Source: Paludibacteraceae bacterium
GTDB taxonomy: Bacteria > Bacteroidota > Bacteroidia > Bacteroidales > Paludibacteraceae
Assembly: GCA_017446585.1 (NCBI GenBank)
Contig: JAFSQL010000005.1
Location: 62,001-126,000 of the forward strand
Direction of reading: 5' to 3'
Length of the DNA: 64,000 bases
Position numbers and translations under genes: made by a program. Under the pieces are notes generated by a model that saw only the letters and a list, made by a program, of their open reading frames with translations, did no database searches and was not told the origin of the DNA. The number at the start of each line of letters is the position of its first letter. The first letter of the stretch is position 1. Below, in pieces: positions 42,150 through 49,636 of the stretch.

Positions 42150-42359
42150 TTACTTCTTGTGTTTCTTTGTGAATATGAAGATTGCCAAAGTTGGAAGGAT
42201 GACCAGGAGTAAAAGTGCGGTCTCCACCAAGGCATAGGAGCCAAAATGGTCAACCAAGGTTTGGAAGCCCAAGAAGCCATCGACCAGAACGACCAAGAAT
42301 GTGAACCAGCAGAGGAAGAATAGGGCTGAATATTTGAATTTCCGTTTGTTCAGTTTCAT
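42150..42359 (-). CDS. small two-helix membrane protein
   Basis: A 69-residue protein with two hydrophobic helices (about 11-31 and 43-63), a basic N-terminus (MKLNKRKFKYS) and a basic C-terminus (TKKHKK). It starts one base after the stop of the PheC-like lipoprotein gene on the same strand, so it is probably translated from the same mRNA. No family recognised. The positive ends suggest both termini face the cytoplasm. Confidence 0.6.
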   Translation of the reverse strand: MKLNKRKFKYSALFFLCWFTFLVVLVDGFLGFQTLVDHFGSYALVETALLLLVILPTLAIFIFTKKHKK

Positions 42360-42360
42360 A

Positions 42361-43533
42361 TCAGTAAGTGTAAACTAATTCGTATTTCTGATGCAGGTGG
42401 CGAAGGGTGCCGTCTGATTTCATCTTTTGAATGGTGTTGTTGACCATTCGCAACAGGTCTTCCTGTCCCTTCCGCATCAGTATGCCAATCTCTCCATGGG
42501 TGAAGGGCTCGTTCAGGAGGGGAGCGGCGAGTCTGGTGTCAGTCTGGACATAATAGGGAGCCTCCGTTATTTCCGTAATCATGATGTCTGCCTGTCCTTC
42601 CGCTATGAGTGTGGGTATCTCCTCGTTCTTCGGGTGGACTATGACTGTGGCGCGTGTCAGGTTTTCGTTAGCGAATTTCTCGTTCAGTCCACCTGGGTTT
42701 ACCATCACGCGCACGTCTGGTTTGTCAATGTCGCTGAGTGAATGGTAGCGATCGCTCTCCGTCGCGCGGCAGAGGATGGTCTTGCCATTCGCCAGGTAGC
42801 CTTCGCTCATAAGCATTGTCTCACGTCGGGTGTCAGTGATGGTGATTCCGCCAATAGCGAAATCGAACATTTGTGGTTCTGCCAACACGTCGGCAGTGAG
42901 CGTGGACCAGGATGTTGGGACTAATGACAAAGGAACGCCCAGTGCGTCCGCAATCGTCTTTGCTATTTCGATGCCAAAGCCCCAGTAGGTTCCGTCCGGT
43001 TCTCGGAAGGAGAGCGGTCGGTAGTCGCCAGTAGTGCCTACGAGTAATGCGCCTCGCTCCACAACTTCGGCAATCTTTCCGTCAAGGGGGATGTTTGTTT
43101 GGGTTGAAAGGATGAAGATGGAGTGCTGTTCGTTTTGTTTGCCAAATCGTATGGCTTCTTTCAGTGCGGTTTCAGGAAAGAGTTTTGAACTGTCAAAGTA
43201 GTAGAGTCCCTTGTCCGTGTTGAGCCAGCCGCCAACATAACCATCGTGAGTGAGCGCATGGAAAACGACTTGACCGAGTTGGCGTCGGGAGTAACTGTCC
43301 TGTGTTTCGGCATGGCAGACTGCGATTCCCTCGGTCGGTTCCGTCATGGTGCGGATGTTGAGGGTGAATCTGTCGGGGTGGGTTTGTGAGAGATTCCAGA
43401 CCTTGTCGGTAATGGTTGCGATGTCCACGTGCTGCGTGGAGGTGTCGCTGTTTGAGCATGCGGAGAAGACGGCCGCGCAGCAAAGGGTCAACAGGAGGTG
43501 GAGTGTCCAAAGTGTTGTGGCTCTCTTATTCAT
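42361..43533 (-). CDS. lipoprotein with unknown N-terminal domain and PheC-like (cyclohexadienyl dehydratase / periplasmic binding) C-terminal domain
   Basis: A 390-residue product with a lipobox (FSAC, about Cys26) from the start at 43533. A longer frame to 43587 is open and could also be used, since the -7 box is at 43613. Residues about 150-390 follow the bacterial solute-binding family 3 fold and match PheC-type cyclohexadienyl/arogenate dehydratases in several blocks: VGTTGDYRPLSF, VPTSWSTL, VMVNPGGLNEKF, VIVHPKN and MITEITEA (the catalytic Glu of PheC lies in a TDxIEA motif). The first 120 residues after the signal (with GGWLNTDKGLYYFD) are not part of PheC. It may make phenylalanine outside the cytoplasm or only bind a ligand. 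Confidence 0.72.
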   Translation of the reverse strand: MNKRATTLWTLHLLLTLCCAAVFSACSNSDTSTQHVDIATITDKVWNLSQTHPDRFTLNIRTMTEPTEGIAVCHAETQDSYSRRQLGQVVFHALTHDGYVGGWLNTDKGLYYFDSSKLFPETALKEAIRFGKQNEQHSIFILSTQTNIPLDGKIAEVVERGALLVGTTGDYRPLSFREPDGTYWGFGIEIAKTIADALGVPLSLVPTSWSTLTADVLAEPQMFDFAIGGITITDTRRETMLMSEGYLANGKTILCRATESDRYHSLSDIDKPDVRVMVNPGGLNEKFANENLTRATVIVHPKNEEIPTLIAEGQADIMITEITEAPYYVQTDTRLAAPLLNEPFTHGEIGILMRKGQEDLLRMVNNTIQKMKSDGTLRHLHQKYELVYTY

Positions 43534-43612
43534 GGATGGGTTAATTGTCAACTCCGCGTGTCTTGTCGCCCCTTGTCGTTTTCTCATTTGAGCGAGTGTT
43601 GAAATATTTGTT

Positions 43613-43620
43613 CAAAGATA
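43613..43620 (-). promoter_or_regulatory. -7 box for the PheC-like lipoprotein gene
   Basis: The minus strand reads TATCTTTG, about 80 bases before the preferred ATG and 26 before the alternative ATG at 43587. Confidence 0.55.
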
Positions 43621-43748
43621 GTTATTTCTCGATTGTCACATGTACACATGTGTTTGAAGTCAAGTGATGAGAGTTTAGTCGTGTGCGATTATATTATTAA
43701 AAGATATTAAATAACTCAATTATTCGATGATTTTCGTAAAATAATCCA

Positions 43749-43769
43749 TAGTTTTGTATCGTAAACGAT
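43749..43769 (+). promoter_or_regulatory. -7 box and operator-like inverted repeat before ohrR
   Basis: TAGTTTTG (43749-43756) fits TAnnTTTG. It is followed at once by ATCGT-AA-ACGAT (43758-43769), a symmetric site placed where a repressor would block transcription. Autoregulation by the MarR protein is inferred, not shown. Confidence 0.45.
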
Positions 43770-43781
43770 TAAAGGTGTCGC

Positions 43782-44222
43782 ATGGGCAATGGAGATTTGA
43801 GATTGAGTCAACAAGGTTGCTTCCGTCTTTACACGGCGGCACGACTGATGATGCAGGCCTATCAGCCCCTGCTGGCTCCGCTTGGTATCACCTACACGCA
43901 ATATCTGGTGCTGATGGTGCTCTGGGAGCAGGACGTCCAGCCGTTGAGCGCCATCTCGCAGCGTCTCTACTTGGAGAGCAACACGCTCACTCCTCTTATC
44001 AAGCGCATGGAGGCTATGAAGATATTGACACGTAAGAAGAGTAAGGACGATGCGCGCCGGACCATCATCGCGCTGACCGAGCACGGAAGGGCTCTGAAAC
44101 GACAAGCGTCAGCCATTCCTGAGTGCATGACTTCCACACTCCGCAAGAAGGGACTGAACGCGGAGGACTTTGCGACCGTCAATCCCAAGCTTGACCACCT
44201 GATAGAAATACTGTCAAAATAA
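43782..44222 (+). CDS. ohrR: MarR-family regulator of OhrR type
   Basis: A 146-residue winged-helix regulator. The N-terminal block LSQQGCFRLYTAARLMMQAY matches OhrR, with Cys13 at the place of the peroxide-sensing cysteine; LGITYTQYLVLMVLWE and the wing KKSKDDARRTIIALTEHG follow. OhrR is inactivated when organic peroxides oxidise this Cys. No ohr peroxidase gene is adjacent; instead the regulated genes would be the ferritin-like, PNPOx-fold and winged-helix genes downstream. Leu codons are mostly CTN (5 TTG of 23) whereas trmB on the same strand has 17 TTG of 24, so base use differs from its neighbours. Confidence 0.85.
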   Translation: MGNGDLRLSQQGCFRLYTAARLMMQAYQPLLAPLGITYTQYLVLMVLWEQDVQPLSAISQRLYLESNTLTPLIKRMEAMKILTRKKSKDDARRTIIALTEHGRALKRQASAIPECMTSTLRKKGLNAEDFATVNPKLDHLIEILSK

Positions 44223-44260
44223 CAATACATCGTATAACTATTAAAACAAAAAACAGCATT

Positions 44261-44722
44261 ATGACTAAAGAAGAAGCATTGAAGCAGTTTGCCGAACTTG
44301 GCGCTGTTTGGTTTGGAAACAGTAAGCAACATTTTGCATTCTCTGCCTATTGCCGTCTGCAGGGTTGGAACAAGTTGGCAGACAAGTGGAAGGAAGAGGC
44401 CGAGGAAGAATGGGAAGAGGCGGAAGAGGTGCTGCAGCGTCTGGTGGAGCTCGGTTGCAAACCTGCTGACCTACAGGAGGCAATGAAGACTGTCGAGTTC
44501 CCTTTCTATGACGATCCGAAGCAGCAGATCGAGACCGACTTCGAACCCGAGGCTATCAAACAATTGAGCGAGTTGGCCGAGGCATTCAATGATGACTATC
44601 CTACCAAGAAACTTATCGAGAAGTGGATTGAGGGCGAGAAGAACCACATGGCTTGGGAGGCTCAGTATCTGAACTACATCAAGAAGCTTGGTTACGAGAA
44701 TTTTTTGGCTGCAATGATGTGA
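44261..44722 (+). CDS. ferritin-like four-helix protein
   Basis: A 153-residue acidic, helical protein. Helix patterns resemble the ferritin/bacterioferritin fold: NSKQHFAFSAYCRLQGW, then EEAEEEWEEAEEVLQRLVELG, and a later helix with EGEKNHMAWEAQYLNYI. In the last helix an ExxH pair (EKNH) is visible, but the usual ExxH in helix B is replaced by acidic residues, so a di-iron ferroxidase site is uncertain. It lies 38 bases after ohrR and is probably induced with it, as iron sequestration is part of peroxide defence. Confidence 0.65.
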   Translation: MTKEEALKQFAELGAVWFGNSKQHFAFSAYCRLQGWNKLADKWKEEAEEEWEEAEEVLQRLVELGCKPADLQEAMKTVEFPFYDDPKQQIETDFEPEAIKQLSELAEAFNDDYPTKKLIEKWIEGEKNHMAWEAQYLNYIKKLGYENFLAAMM

Positions 44723-44758
44723 TCGAATCCGTGATTGTTAATATTTTATTTGAACATT

Positions 44759-45157
44759 ATGGAGGGTATAAAAAAAGTGTACGATTTCCTGGAGAAGGCA
44801 GGAACATTTTATCTCGCCACGGTCGAGGGCGACCAGCCTCGCGTGCGTCCTTACGGAGCAATGCTCTTTTTTGAAAATAAAATCTATATCATGGCATTCG
44901 GCAAGACGAATGCAACTCGTCAGATTGCGGCGAACCAGAAAGCAGAGATCTGTGCCTTCAAGGGGCAGACATTGCGCATAGCGTGCACTCTGGTGGAGGA
45001 CAACCGTCCCGAGGTTGGCAAAGCACTTGTTGACAAGATGCCCGTGCTGAAACCTGCCCTTGGCGAGAGCGGTGAGAATGGCGTGATGTATTACCTGAAA
45101 GATGTCAAAGCCGACTTCTTTAAGATGATGGAGTTGGTAGAGACCATTAATTTCTAA
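44759..45157 (+). CDS. pyridoxamine 5'-phosphate oxidase-fold flavin/heme-binding protein
   Basis: A 132-residue split-barrel protein of the PNPOx-like superfamily (start MEGIKKVYDFLEKAGTFYLA; the longer frame begins at 44735). The block GTFYLATVEGDQPRVRPYGA is typical of FMN-binding members, and the strand FFENKIYIMAF follows. Members bind FMN, F420 or heme and often work in redox stress; the cofactor cannot be fixed from sequence. It is third in the OhrR operon, 36 bases after the ferritin-like gene. Confidence 0.85.
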   Translation: MEGIKKVYDFLEKAGTFYLATVEGDQPRVRPYGAMLFFENKIYIMAFGKTNATRQIAANQKAEICAFKGQTLRIACTLVEDNRPEVGKALVDKMPVLKPALGESGENGVMYYLKDVKADFFKMMELVETINF

Positions 45158-45179
45158 AACACTAAAAACTCAAGTCAAT

Positions 45180-45353
45180 ATGAAAGAACAGCTTTTACAA
45201 GCTATGCGCGAGGCTGGCAAGCCAGTCTCGGCAGGTGAGGTGACGAAAGCGTTGGGCGCCGACCGTAAGGAGGTTGACAAGGCTTTCGCTGAATTGAAGA
45301 AGGAGGGTGCCATCGTGTCGCCCGTCCGCTGCAAGTGGACTCCGGCTCAGTGA
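45180..45353 (+). CDS. 57-residue winged-helix-type small protein
   Basis: A short gene beginning MKEQLLQAMREAGKPVSAGE and ending CKWTPAQ. The pattern helix - GKPVSAGEVTKALG - DRKEVDKAFAELKKEG - IVSP-R-CKW is a minimal winged helix (recognition helix followed by a beta wing), as in small DNA-binding or SRP-like domains. It starts 22 bases after the PNPOx-fold gene and ends before the operon terminator, so it is the fourth gene. A role as a co-regulator is plausible but unproven. The single Cys (51) could be redox-active. Confidence 0.7.
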   Translation: MKEQLLQAMREAGKPVSAGEVTKALGADRKEVDKAFAELKKEGAIVSPVRCKWTPAQ

Positions 45354-45370
45354 TATTAGTTAGAAAAAAG

Positions 45371-45407
45371 AAGGAAGCCATCGGCAAGATTGCCGGTGGC
45401 TTTTTTT
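45371..45407 (+). terminator. intrinsic terminator of the ohrR operon
   Basis: The arms 45375-45387 and 45390-45402 repeat the ackA terminator arms exactly; only two loop bases are missing. A run of seven T follows. Confidence 0.88.
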
Positions 45408-45439
45408 GAGAAAAAGGGAAGCATCAAAGGGGGGCGCAT

Positions 45440-46090
45440 TTATGATTGTTTGTATATACCTTCCGCCATTCTCTTTCCTGCATCAAATGCCTTTTGCAAG
45501 TCTTCCTCCCAATGAGCCTCGCGATATTTCCGTTTGTCAGGCTCCGAGAATCCCCGCAGTTCGTAGTTGTCGTAGTTCTTCACCTGGTAGGTGTTGTAGG
45601 CTGTCAGTTTCTCAGGTTCTCCGAGGGCTTGGGAGATGCAGTATTCCATTGAGCCGTAGCCGTTGCAGTTGTTGGACTCTTTGGTGCCGTTTTGGGTTTC
45701 TACGAGAACCACAGGCATTCGTTTCGGCGCCGTCAAACTATAGTCGTTATAGGAGAGCCAAGAAAAAGTCAACCGCTCCAGAAACGCACGCATCTGTGCC
45801 GTGATCTCGCCGAAATAATTTGGAGAACCGAGCACCAGTCCATCGGCTTCTGCCACTTCCTGCAGCACAGAAGTTAGGGCATCCTTGAACTTGCAGACAT
45901 TCGAGGCCTTGCCTCTGATCTTACATGCCATACACGACATGCAACCTTTATAGTCGAGGTCATACAAGCGCACGGTCTTTACTTCGATTTGGTCACTTAC
46001 CGAAGTGGCACCTTCGGTAAACTTCTGTAGCATCGAGGCCGTATTGAATGTTTTTCTCGGACCTCCGTCGATAATCATAATCTTTTTCAT
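45440..46090 (-). CDS. iron-sulfur flavoprotein / NAD(P)H-dependent FMN reductase-like
   Basis: A 216-residue flavodoxin-like protein. The start MKKIMIIDGGPRKTFNTASM contains the FMN phosphate loop (GGPRKTFNTA). The cysteines C50-x2-C53-x2-C56-x9-C66 in KGCMSCMACKIRGKASNVC match the compact 4Fe-4S motif of Isf-type proteins, and LGSPNYFGEITAQMRAFLERL is the standard flavin-binding block. It may reduce oxygen, peroxide or quinones. It is convergent to the OhrR operon and divergent from the radical SAM gene. No TAnnTTTG box is seen; TATCTTTA occurs about 105 bases upstream. Confidence 0.88.
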   Translation of the reverse strand: MKKIMIIDGGPRKTFNTASMLQKFTEGATSVSDQIEVKTVRLYDLDYKGCMSCMACKIRGKASNVCKFKDALTSVLQEVAEADGLVLGSPNYFGEITAQMRAFLERLTFSWLSYNDYSLTAPKRMPVVLVETQNGTKESNNCNGYGSMEYCISQALGEPEKLTAYNTYQVKNYDNYELRGFSEPDKRKYREAHWEEDLQKAFDAGKRMAEGIYKQS

Positions 46091-46315
46091 CGTGTTAAAT
46101 TTTCAGTAATGTATGTAGAAATAAATTCTCCGTAATAGCAGAAGAGGTTGTCTGTTGCGAAGTTGTGATTCACGTGGAATGTCGCGTACTTTAGTGTAAA
46201 GATAAGGAAAGAAGATGAGATGAAATGTGGTTTCACGTAGAAAAAGTGGGGTTCAGTGGCGTGCAGGCATGGGAGGTCGGAAAAAGGTGTAGATTCGCGC
46301 AAAAAAGAACAGGGA

Positions 46316-47431
46316 ATGGAAGAACAAGAGAAATTGGATTTGGCATCGTACATGAGCGGTACCATAGGTCGCATTATGCAGAAGGCATATATGAACGTGC
46401 TGTCAAATCCTCGGGAGGCACGGTTCGCATACCGAATGCAACGGCTATTCGCAAAGTCAGAGAAGTTGCGCAAGAAAGTGAAGGAGACTGAGGGCTTTGA
46501 TGTCCCGCCGTTTCTCATCAGTAGCATCGCCACCACGTGCAACCTGCACTGCAAAGGGTGTTATGCTCGCAGCAACGGTATAGCCGAAGACGAGAAGGAG
46601 AGTCAGAAGGCAACGCTTACGCCTGAGGCGTGGAAGAAGATTTTCGAGGAGGCGGCAGGGATGGGAATCAATTTCTCACTCCTGGCCGGAGGGGAGCCAA
46701 TGATGCGTAAAGACATTCTGGAAGCCGTGAGCGAGGTTAAGAACATGATTTTTCCAATCTTCACGAACGGCACGCTCATTGGTCCGTCGTATCTTGATTT
46801 TCTGAGGAAAAACCTCAATATGGTGCCAATTATCAGCATAGAAGGAACGGCAATGGGAACGGATGAACGCCGCGGGAAAGGCGTGTTCAAGCGAGCGATG
46901 CAGTCGATGGAAATGCTGAAAGTGGAAGACCTCTTTTTCGGCACCAGCATCACCGTCACAACGGAAAATTATAGAATGGTCACATCACGTGATTTTATTG
47001 ACCAACTGAGATGTTATGGTTGCAAGATAGTGTTCTATGTCGAGTATGTGCCAACGGAATCGGGAACGGAGCATTTGGCTTTTGGTGACGAGGAAGTGGC
47101 GGAGATGGAACGTCTGCTTGCGGAACGACGTGAGGAGTATGGCGACATCATATTCCTTTCATTCCCGGGTGACGAGAAGGCTCTTGGTGGTTGTTTGGCA
47201 TCTGGGAGAGGATTCTTCCATATCGGTCCGGACGGCAGTGCCGAGCCATGTCCGTTCTCTCCATTCAGCGACAGCAACGTGGCTGAAATGGGTGTTCGCC
47301 GCGCCTTGCAATCGCCATTGTTCCGTAAGATTAGAGCCGCTCACGCTCTCGGTTGGGAGCATACGGGAGGTTGCACGCTCTTTGAGCATCGAGAGGAAAT
47401 AGAGGGATTTTTGCATAGCAATGAAAATTAG
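46316..47431 (+). CDS. radical SAM protein with C-terminal cysteine motif
   Basis: A 371-residue protein. The radical SAM motif CNLHCKGC gives C75-x3-C79-x2-C82 for the 4Fe-4S cluster that cleaves SAM. LLAGGEPMM is the GGE-type SAM-binding block. Near the C-terminus GPDGSAEPCPFSPF and further cysteines (GGCLAS, GGCTLF) suggest an auxiliary SPASM-like cluster, as in peptide- or protein-modifying enzymes. The ATG at 46316 is preferred; the frame opens 20 codons earlier. No small precursor peptide gene was identified next to it. Its substrate is unknown. Confidence 0.85.
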   Translation: MEEQEKLDLASYMSGTIGRIMQKAYMNVLSNPREARFAYRMQRLFAKSEKLRKKVKETEGFDVPPFLISSIATTCNLHCKGCYARSNGIAEDEKESQKATLTPEAWKKIFEEAAGMGINFSLLAGGEPMMRKDILEAVSEVKNMIFPIFTNGTLIGPSYLDFLRKNLNMVPIISIEGTAMGTDERRGKGVFKRAMQSMEMLKVEDLFFGTSITVTTENYRMVTSRDFIDQLRCYGCKIVFYVEYVPTESGTEHLAFGDEEVAEMERLLAERREEYGDIIFLSFPGDEKALGGCLASGRGFFHIGPDGSAEPCPFSPFSDSNVAEMGVRRALQSPLFRKIRAAHALGWEHTGGCTLFEHREEIEGFLHSNEN

Positions 47432-47433
47432 TT

Positions 47434-47441
47434 ATTTTTGC
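47434..47441 (+). promoter_or_regulatory. -7 box for waaA
   Basis: TATTTTTG fits TAnnTTTG and lies 26 bases before the waaA ATG, immediately after the radical SAM stop. Confidence 0.55.
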
Positions 47442-47467
47442 AAATTAAAGTGGATTAAAGTTGCGGA

Positions 47468-48700
47468 ATGTGGTTTTTGTATGAAATAGGGATTCGTGTT
47501 TATGGGGCGTTGATATGGCTTGCCGGTCGATGGAACGTCAAGGCACGTAAGCGTGCTGAGGGTGGAGACCAGTTGTCGCGAAACGCGAACCGATTGAAAA
47601 AGAATTTGGCAGGACATCGTGTGGTATGGTTCCATGTGGCGTCGCTTGGTGAGTTTGAACAGGCACGTCCTGTGATGGAACGTTGGCGCAAGGAGCATGA
47701 GGAATGGAAGATAGTGCTTACGTTCTTCTCTCCTTCAGGCTACGAGGTACGCAAGGATTATGCGCTGGCGGATGAGGTTCTGTATCTGCCGATGGATACG
47801 CGTAAGGCGGCACGGCTGTTTATGAACACGATAAAGCCAGAGGTTGCCATCTACGTGAAATATGAGATTTGGGCGAACATGTTGCGTGAGGGAAAGCGTG
47901 CCGGAGTGAAGAGTTACTTGATTTCAGCCTACTTCAGGGAGAGTCAGTTGTTCTTTAAGCCGTATGGTAGTTGGTACGCAAGCTTGCTTCGCTACTTTGA
48001 CGAGATATTTGTTCAAGAGAAGTCGTCGAAAGCCCTGTTGGAGAGTATAGGTATCGAGCATGTGGCGGTGAGTGGCGACACGCGCTATGACCGTGTGACA
48101 AAAATAGCGCAAGAGAGGAAGAATCTGACGGTTGTGGTATCGTTCAAAGGGCAGTCGAAGATGATTGTGGCGGGAAGCAGTTGGGGACCGGATGAGGATT
48201 TGCTCATTCCGTATGCCGCAAAGAAGGGTGTGAAACTGTTGTTGGCACCGCACGAGATAGACGAAGGACATTTGGAGACGATTGAGCGCATGGTGCAACG
48301 TGAGGGTATGAAGTCTTTGCGTTACACGGAGGCTGACGAGGCGAAGGTGAAAGATGTAGATGTGTTGATTATCAACAATTTCGGAATGTTGTCGTCGGTG
48401 TATTATTACGCTGACGTGGCGTATGTGGGTGGTGGTTTCGGCGTGGGGATTCATAATACGTTGGAGGCTGCCGTCTATGGTGTGCCAGTGGTGTGGGGAC
48501 CCAACTATTTGACGTTTGATGAGGCCAAAAAGCTTGTGGCTGCGGGAGGTGGATTCAGTGTAGATGGAAAAGTCACGTTTGAGGAAACAATGAATGGTTT
48601 GCTCGCAGATGGCGAAGCGGCTGGAGCGGCTGCTGGTAAGTTCGTCGCAGAGCATACGGGGGCGACGGACGTAATCTTTGAGGAGTTAAGAATTAAGTAA
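47468..48700 (+). CDS. waaA: 3-deoxy-D-manno-octulosonic acid (Kdo) transferase
   Basis: Attaches Kdo from CMP-Kdo to lipid A precursors at the inner membrane. The 410-residue GT30 enzyme has an N-terminal anchor helix, VWFHVASLGEFEQARPV with the catalytic Glu, VAIYVKYEIWANML, the SGDTRYDRV block between the domains, and VGGGFGVGIHNTLEAAVYG and VVWGPNY in the C-terminal domain. The last codons (LRIK, stop) lie inside a dispersed TTAAGAATTAAG repeat. It is followed 18 bases later by cdsA. Confidence 0.94.
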   Translation: MWFLYEIGIRVYGALIWLAGRWNVKARKRAEGGDQLSRNANRLKKNLAGHRVVWFHVASLGEFEQARPVMERWRKEHEEWKIVLTFFSPSGYEVRKDYALADEVLYLPMDTRKAARLFMNTIKPEVAIYVKYEIWANMLREGKRAGVKSYLISAYFRESQLFFKPYGSWYASLLRYFDEIFVQEKSSKALLESIGIEHVAVSGDTRYDRVTKIAQERKNLTVVVSFKGQSKMIVAGSSWGPDEDLLIPYAAKKGVKLLLAPHEIDEGHLETIERMVQREGMKSLRYTEADEAKVKDVDVLIINNFGMLSSVYYYADVAYVGGGFGVGIHNTLEAAVYGVPVVWGPNYLTFDEAKKLVAAGGGFSVDGKVTFEETMNGLLADGEAAGAAAGKFVAEHTGATDVIFEELRIK

Positions 48701-48710
48701 TTAAGAATTG
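48683..48710. repeat. dispersed TTAAGAATTAAG repeat at the waaA stop
   Basis: GAGTTAAGAATTAAGTAATTAAGAATTG spans the final four sense codons and stop of waaA. Confidence 0.65.
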
Positions 48711-48718
48711 GGATAAGG

Positions 48719-49585
48719 ATGCCAACAATTTTGAAACGAAGTCTGAGCGGAGCGGTTTATGTGGCTCTTGTGGTCTGTTCCATACTGGCTGGACCGATGT
48801 ATAGCGGTGTAGTCTTTCTTCTGCTTGCCGTGCTGGCATTGATGGAGTTGAACCGCATGATGGTCACGAAGTTCGGGTCAAGTGTACCCATGTGGCAGCA
48901 TGTCGTGGCGTGCATCTTGATGTCGGTAGTGACGATGTTCCTCACGGGACAAGAAGTAAGGGTGGACGGAAATGTCGAGTTGCAAGAATTTGTGCGCAAT
49001 AACTATATTGTGGTGGGCGCTCAGGCGGTGTATCTCTTGTTCGTGTTTGGTTGCATGGTTGGCGAATTGTTCAGGAAGAAGGATCCTATCGTCAACTGGA
49101 TGACCTTGATTTTGGGACAATTTTATATTTCGTTGCCAATGTCGTTGCTGAACACTATCTCGACCGACGGCAGTTACCAATGGGCGGTTGTCTTGGCGGT
49201 TTTTGTGGTGATTTGGGTAAACGACACGGGTGCCTACTTGAGCGGCATGGCGTTGGGGCGTCATAAGATGTTTCCGCGTGTGTCGCCAAAGAAGTCGTGG
49301 GAGGGCTTGATAGGCGGAGCCGTGTTGGCGGTAGGCGCAGCGATGTGTTTCGCTTATTACACGGAGTATTTGAGTTATTTCGAATGGATGTTGTTCGCTT
49401 TGGTAGTGGTCGTATGCGGAACGTTTGGCGACTTGGTTGAGTCGATTATGAAGCGTACGGTGGGCGTGAAGGATAGCGGCAACATCATGCCGGGACATGG
49501 AGGCATACTGGATCGTATAGATAGCGTGTTGCTCGCTTCGATAGGTGCGTATGCTTACTTGCACATCCTCTATTTGGTGGACTAA
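48719..49585 (+). CDS. cdsA: phosphatidate cytidylyltransferase
   Basis: Makes CDP-diacylglycerol from phosphatidic acid and CTP, the entry point for all membrane phospholipids. The 288-residue protein has about seven to eight hydrophobic helices, and the C-terminal signature KRTVGVKDSGNIMPGHGGILDRIDS is intact (shown as KRTVGVKDSGN followed by PGHGG-LDRIDS). It lies between waaA and psd, so lipid A and phospholipid synthesis share a transcript. Its product feeds PssA (21.7 kb). Confidence 0.95.
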   Translation: MPTILKRSLSGAVYVALVVCSILAGPMYSGVVFLLLAVLALMELNRMMVTKFGSSVPMWQHVVACILMSVVTMFLTGQEVRVDGNVELQEFVRNNYIVVGAQAVYLLFVFGCMVGELFRKKDPIVNWMTLILGQFYISLPMSLLNTISTDGSYQWAVVLAVFVVIWVNDTGAYLSGMALGRHKMFPRVSPKKSWEGLIGGAVLAVGAAMCFAYYTEYLSYFEWMLFALVVVVCGTFGDLVESIMKRTVGVKDSGNIMPGHGGILDRIDSVLLASIGAYAYLHILYLVD

Positions 49586-49590
49586 GGAAA

Positions 49591-49610
49591 GTTAAGAGTT
49601 AAGAATTAAT
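49591..49610. repeat. dispersed GTTAAGAGTTAAGAATTAA repeat
   Basis: It lies in the 51-base gap between cdsA and psd. Confidence 0.6.
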
Positions 49611-49636
49611 ACATAAAGAATTTACAGTTTCAAGAT

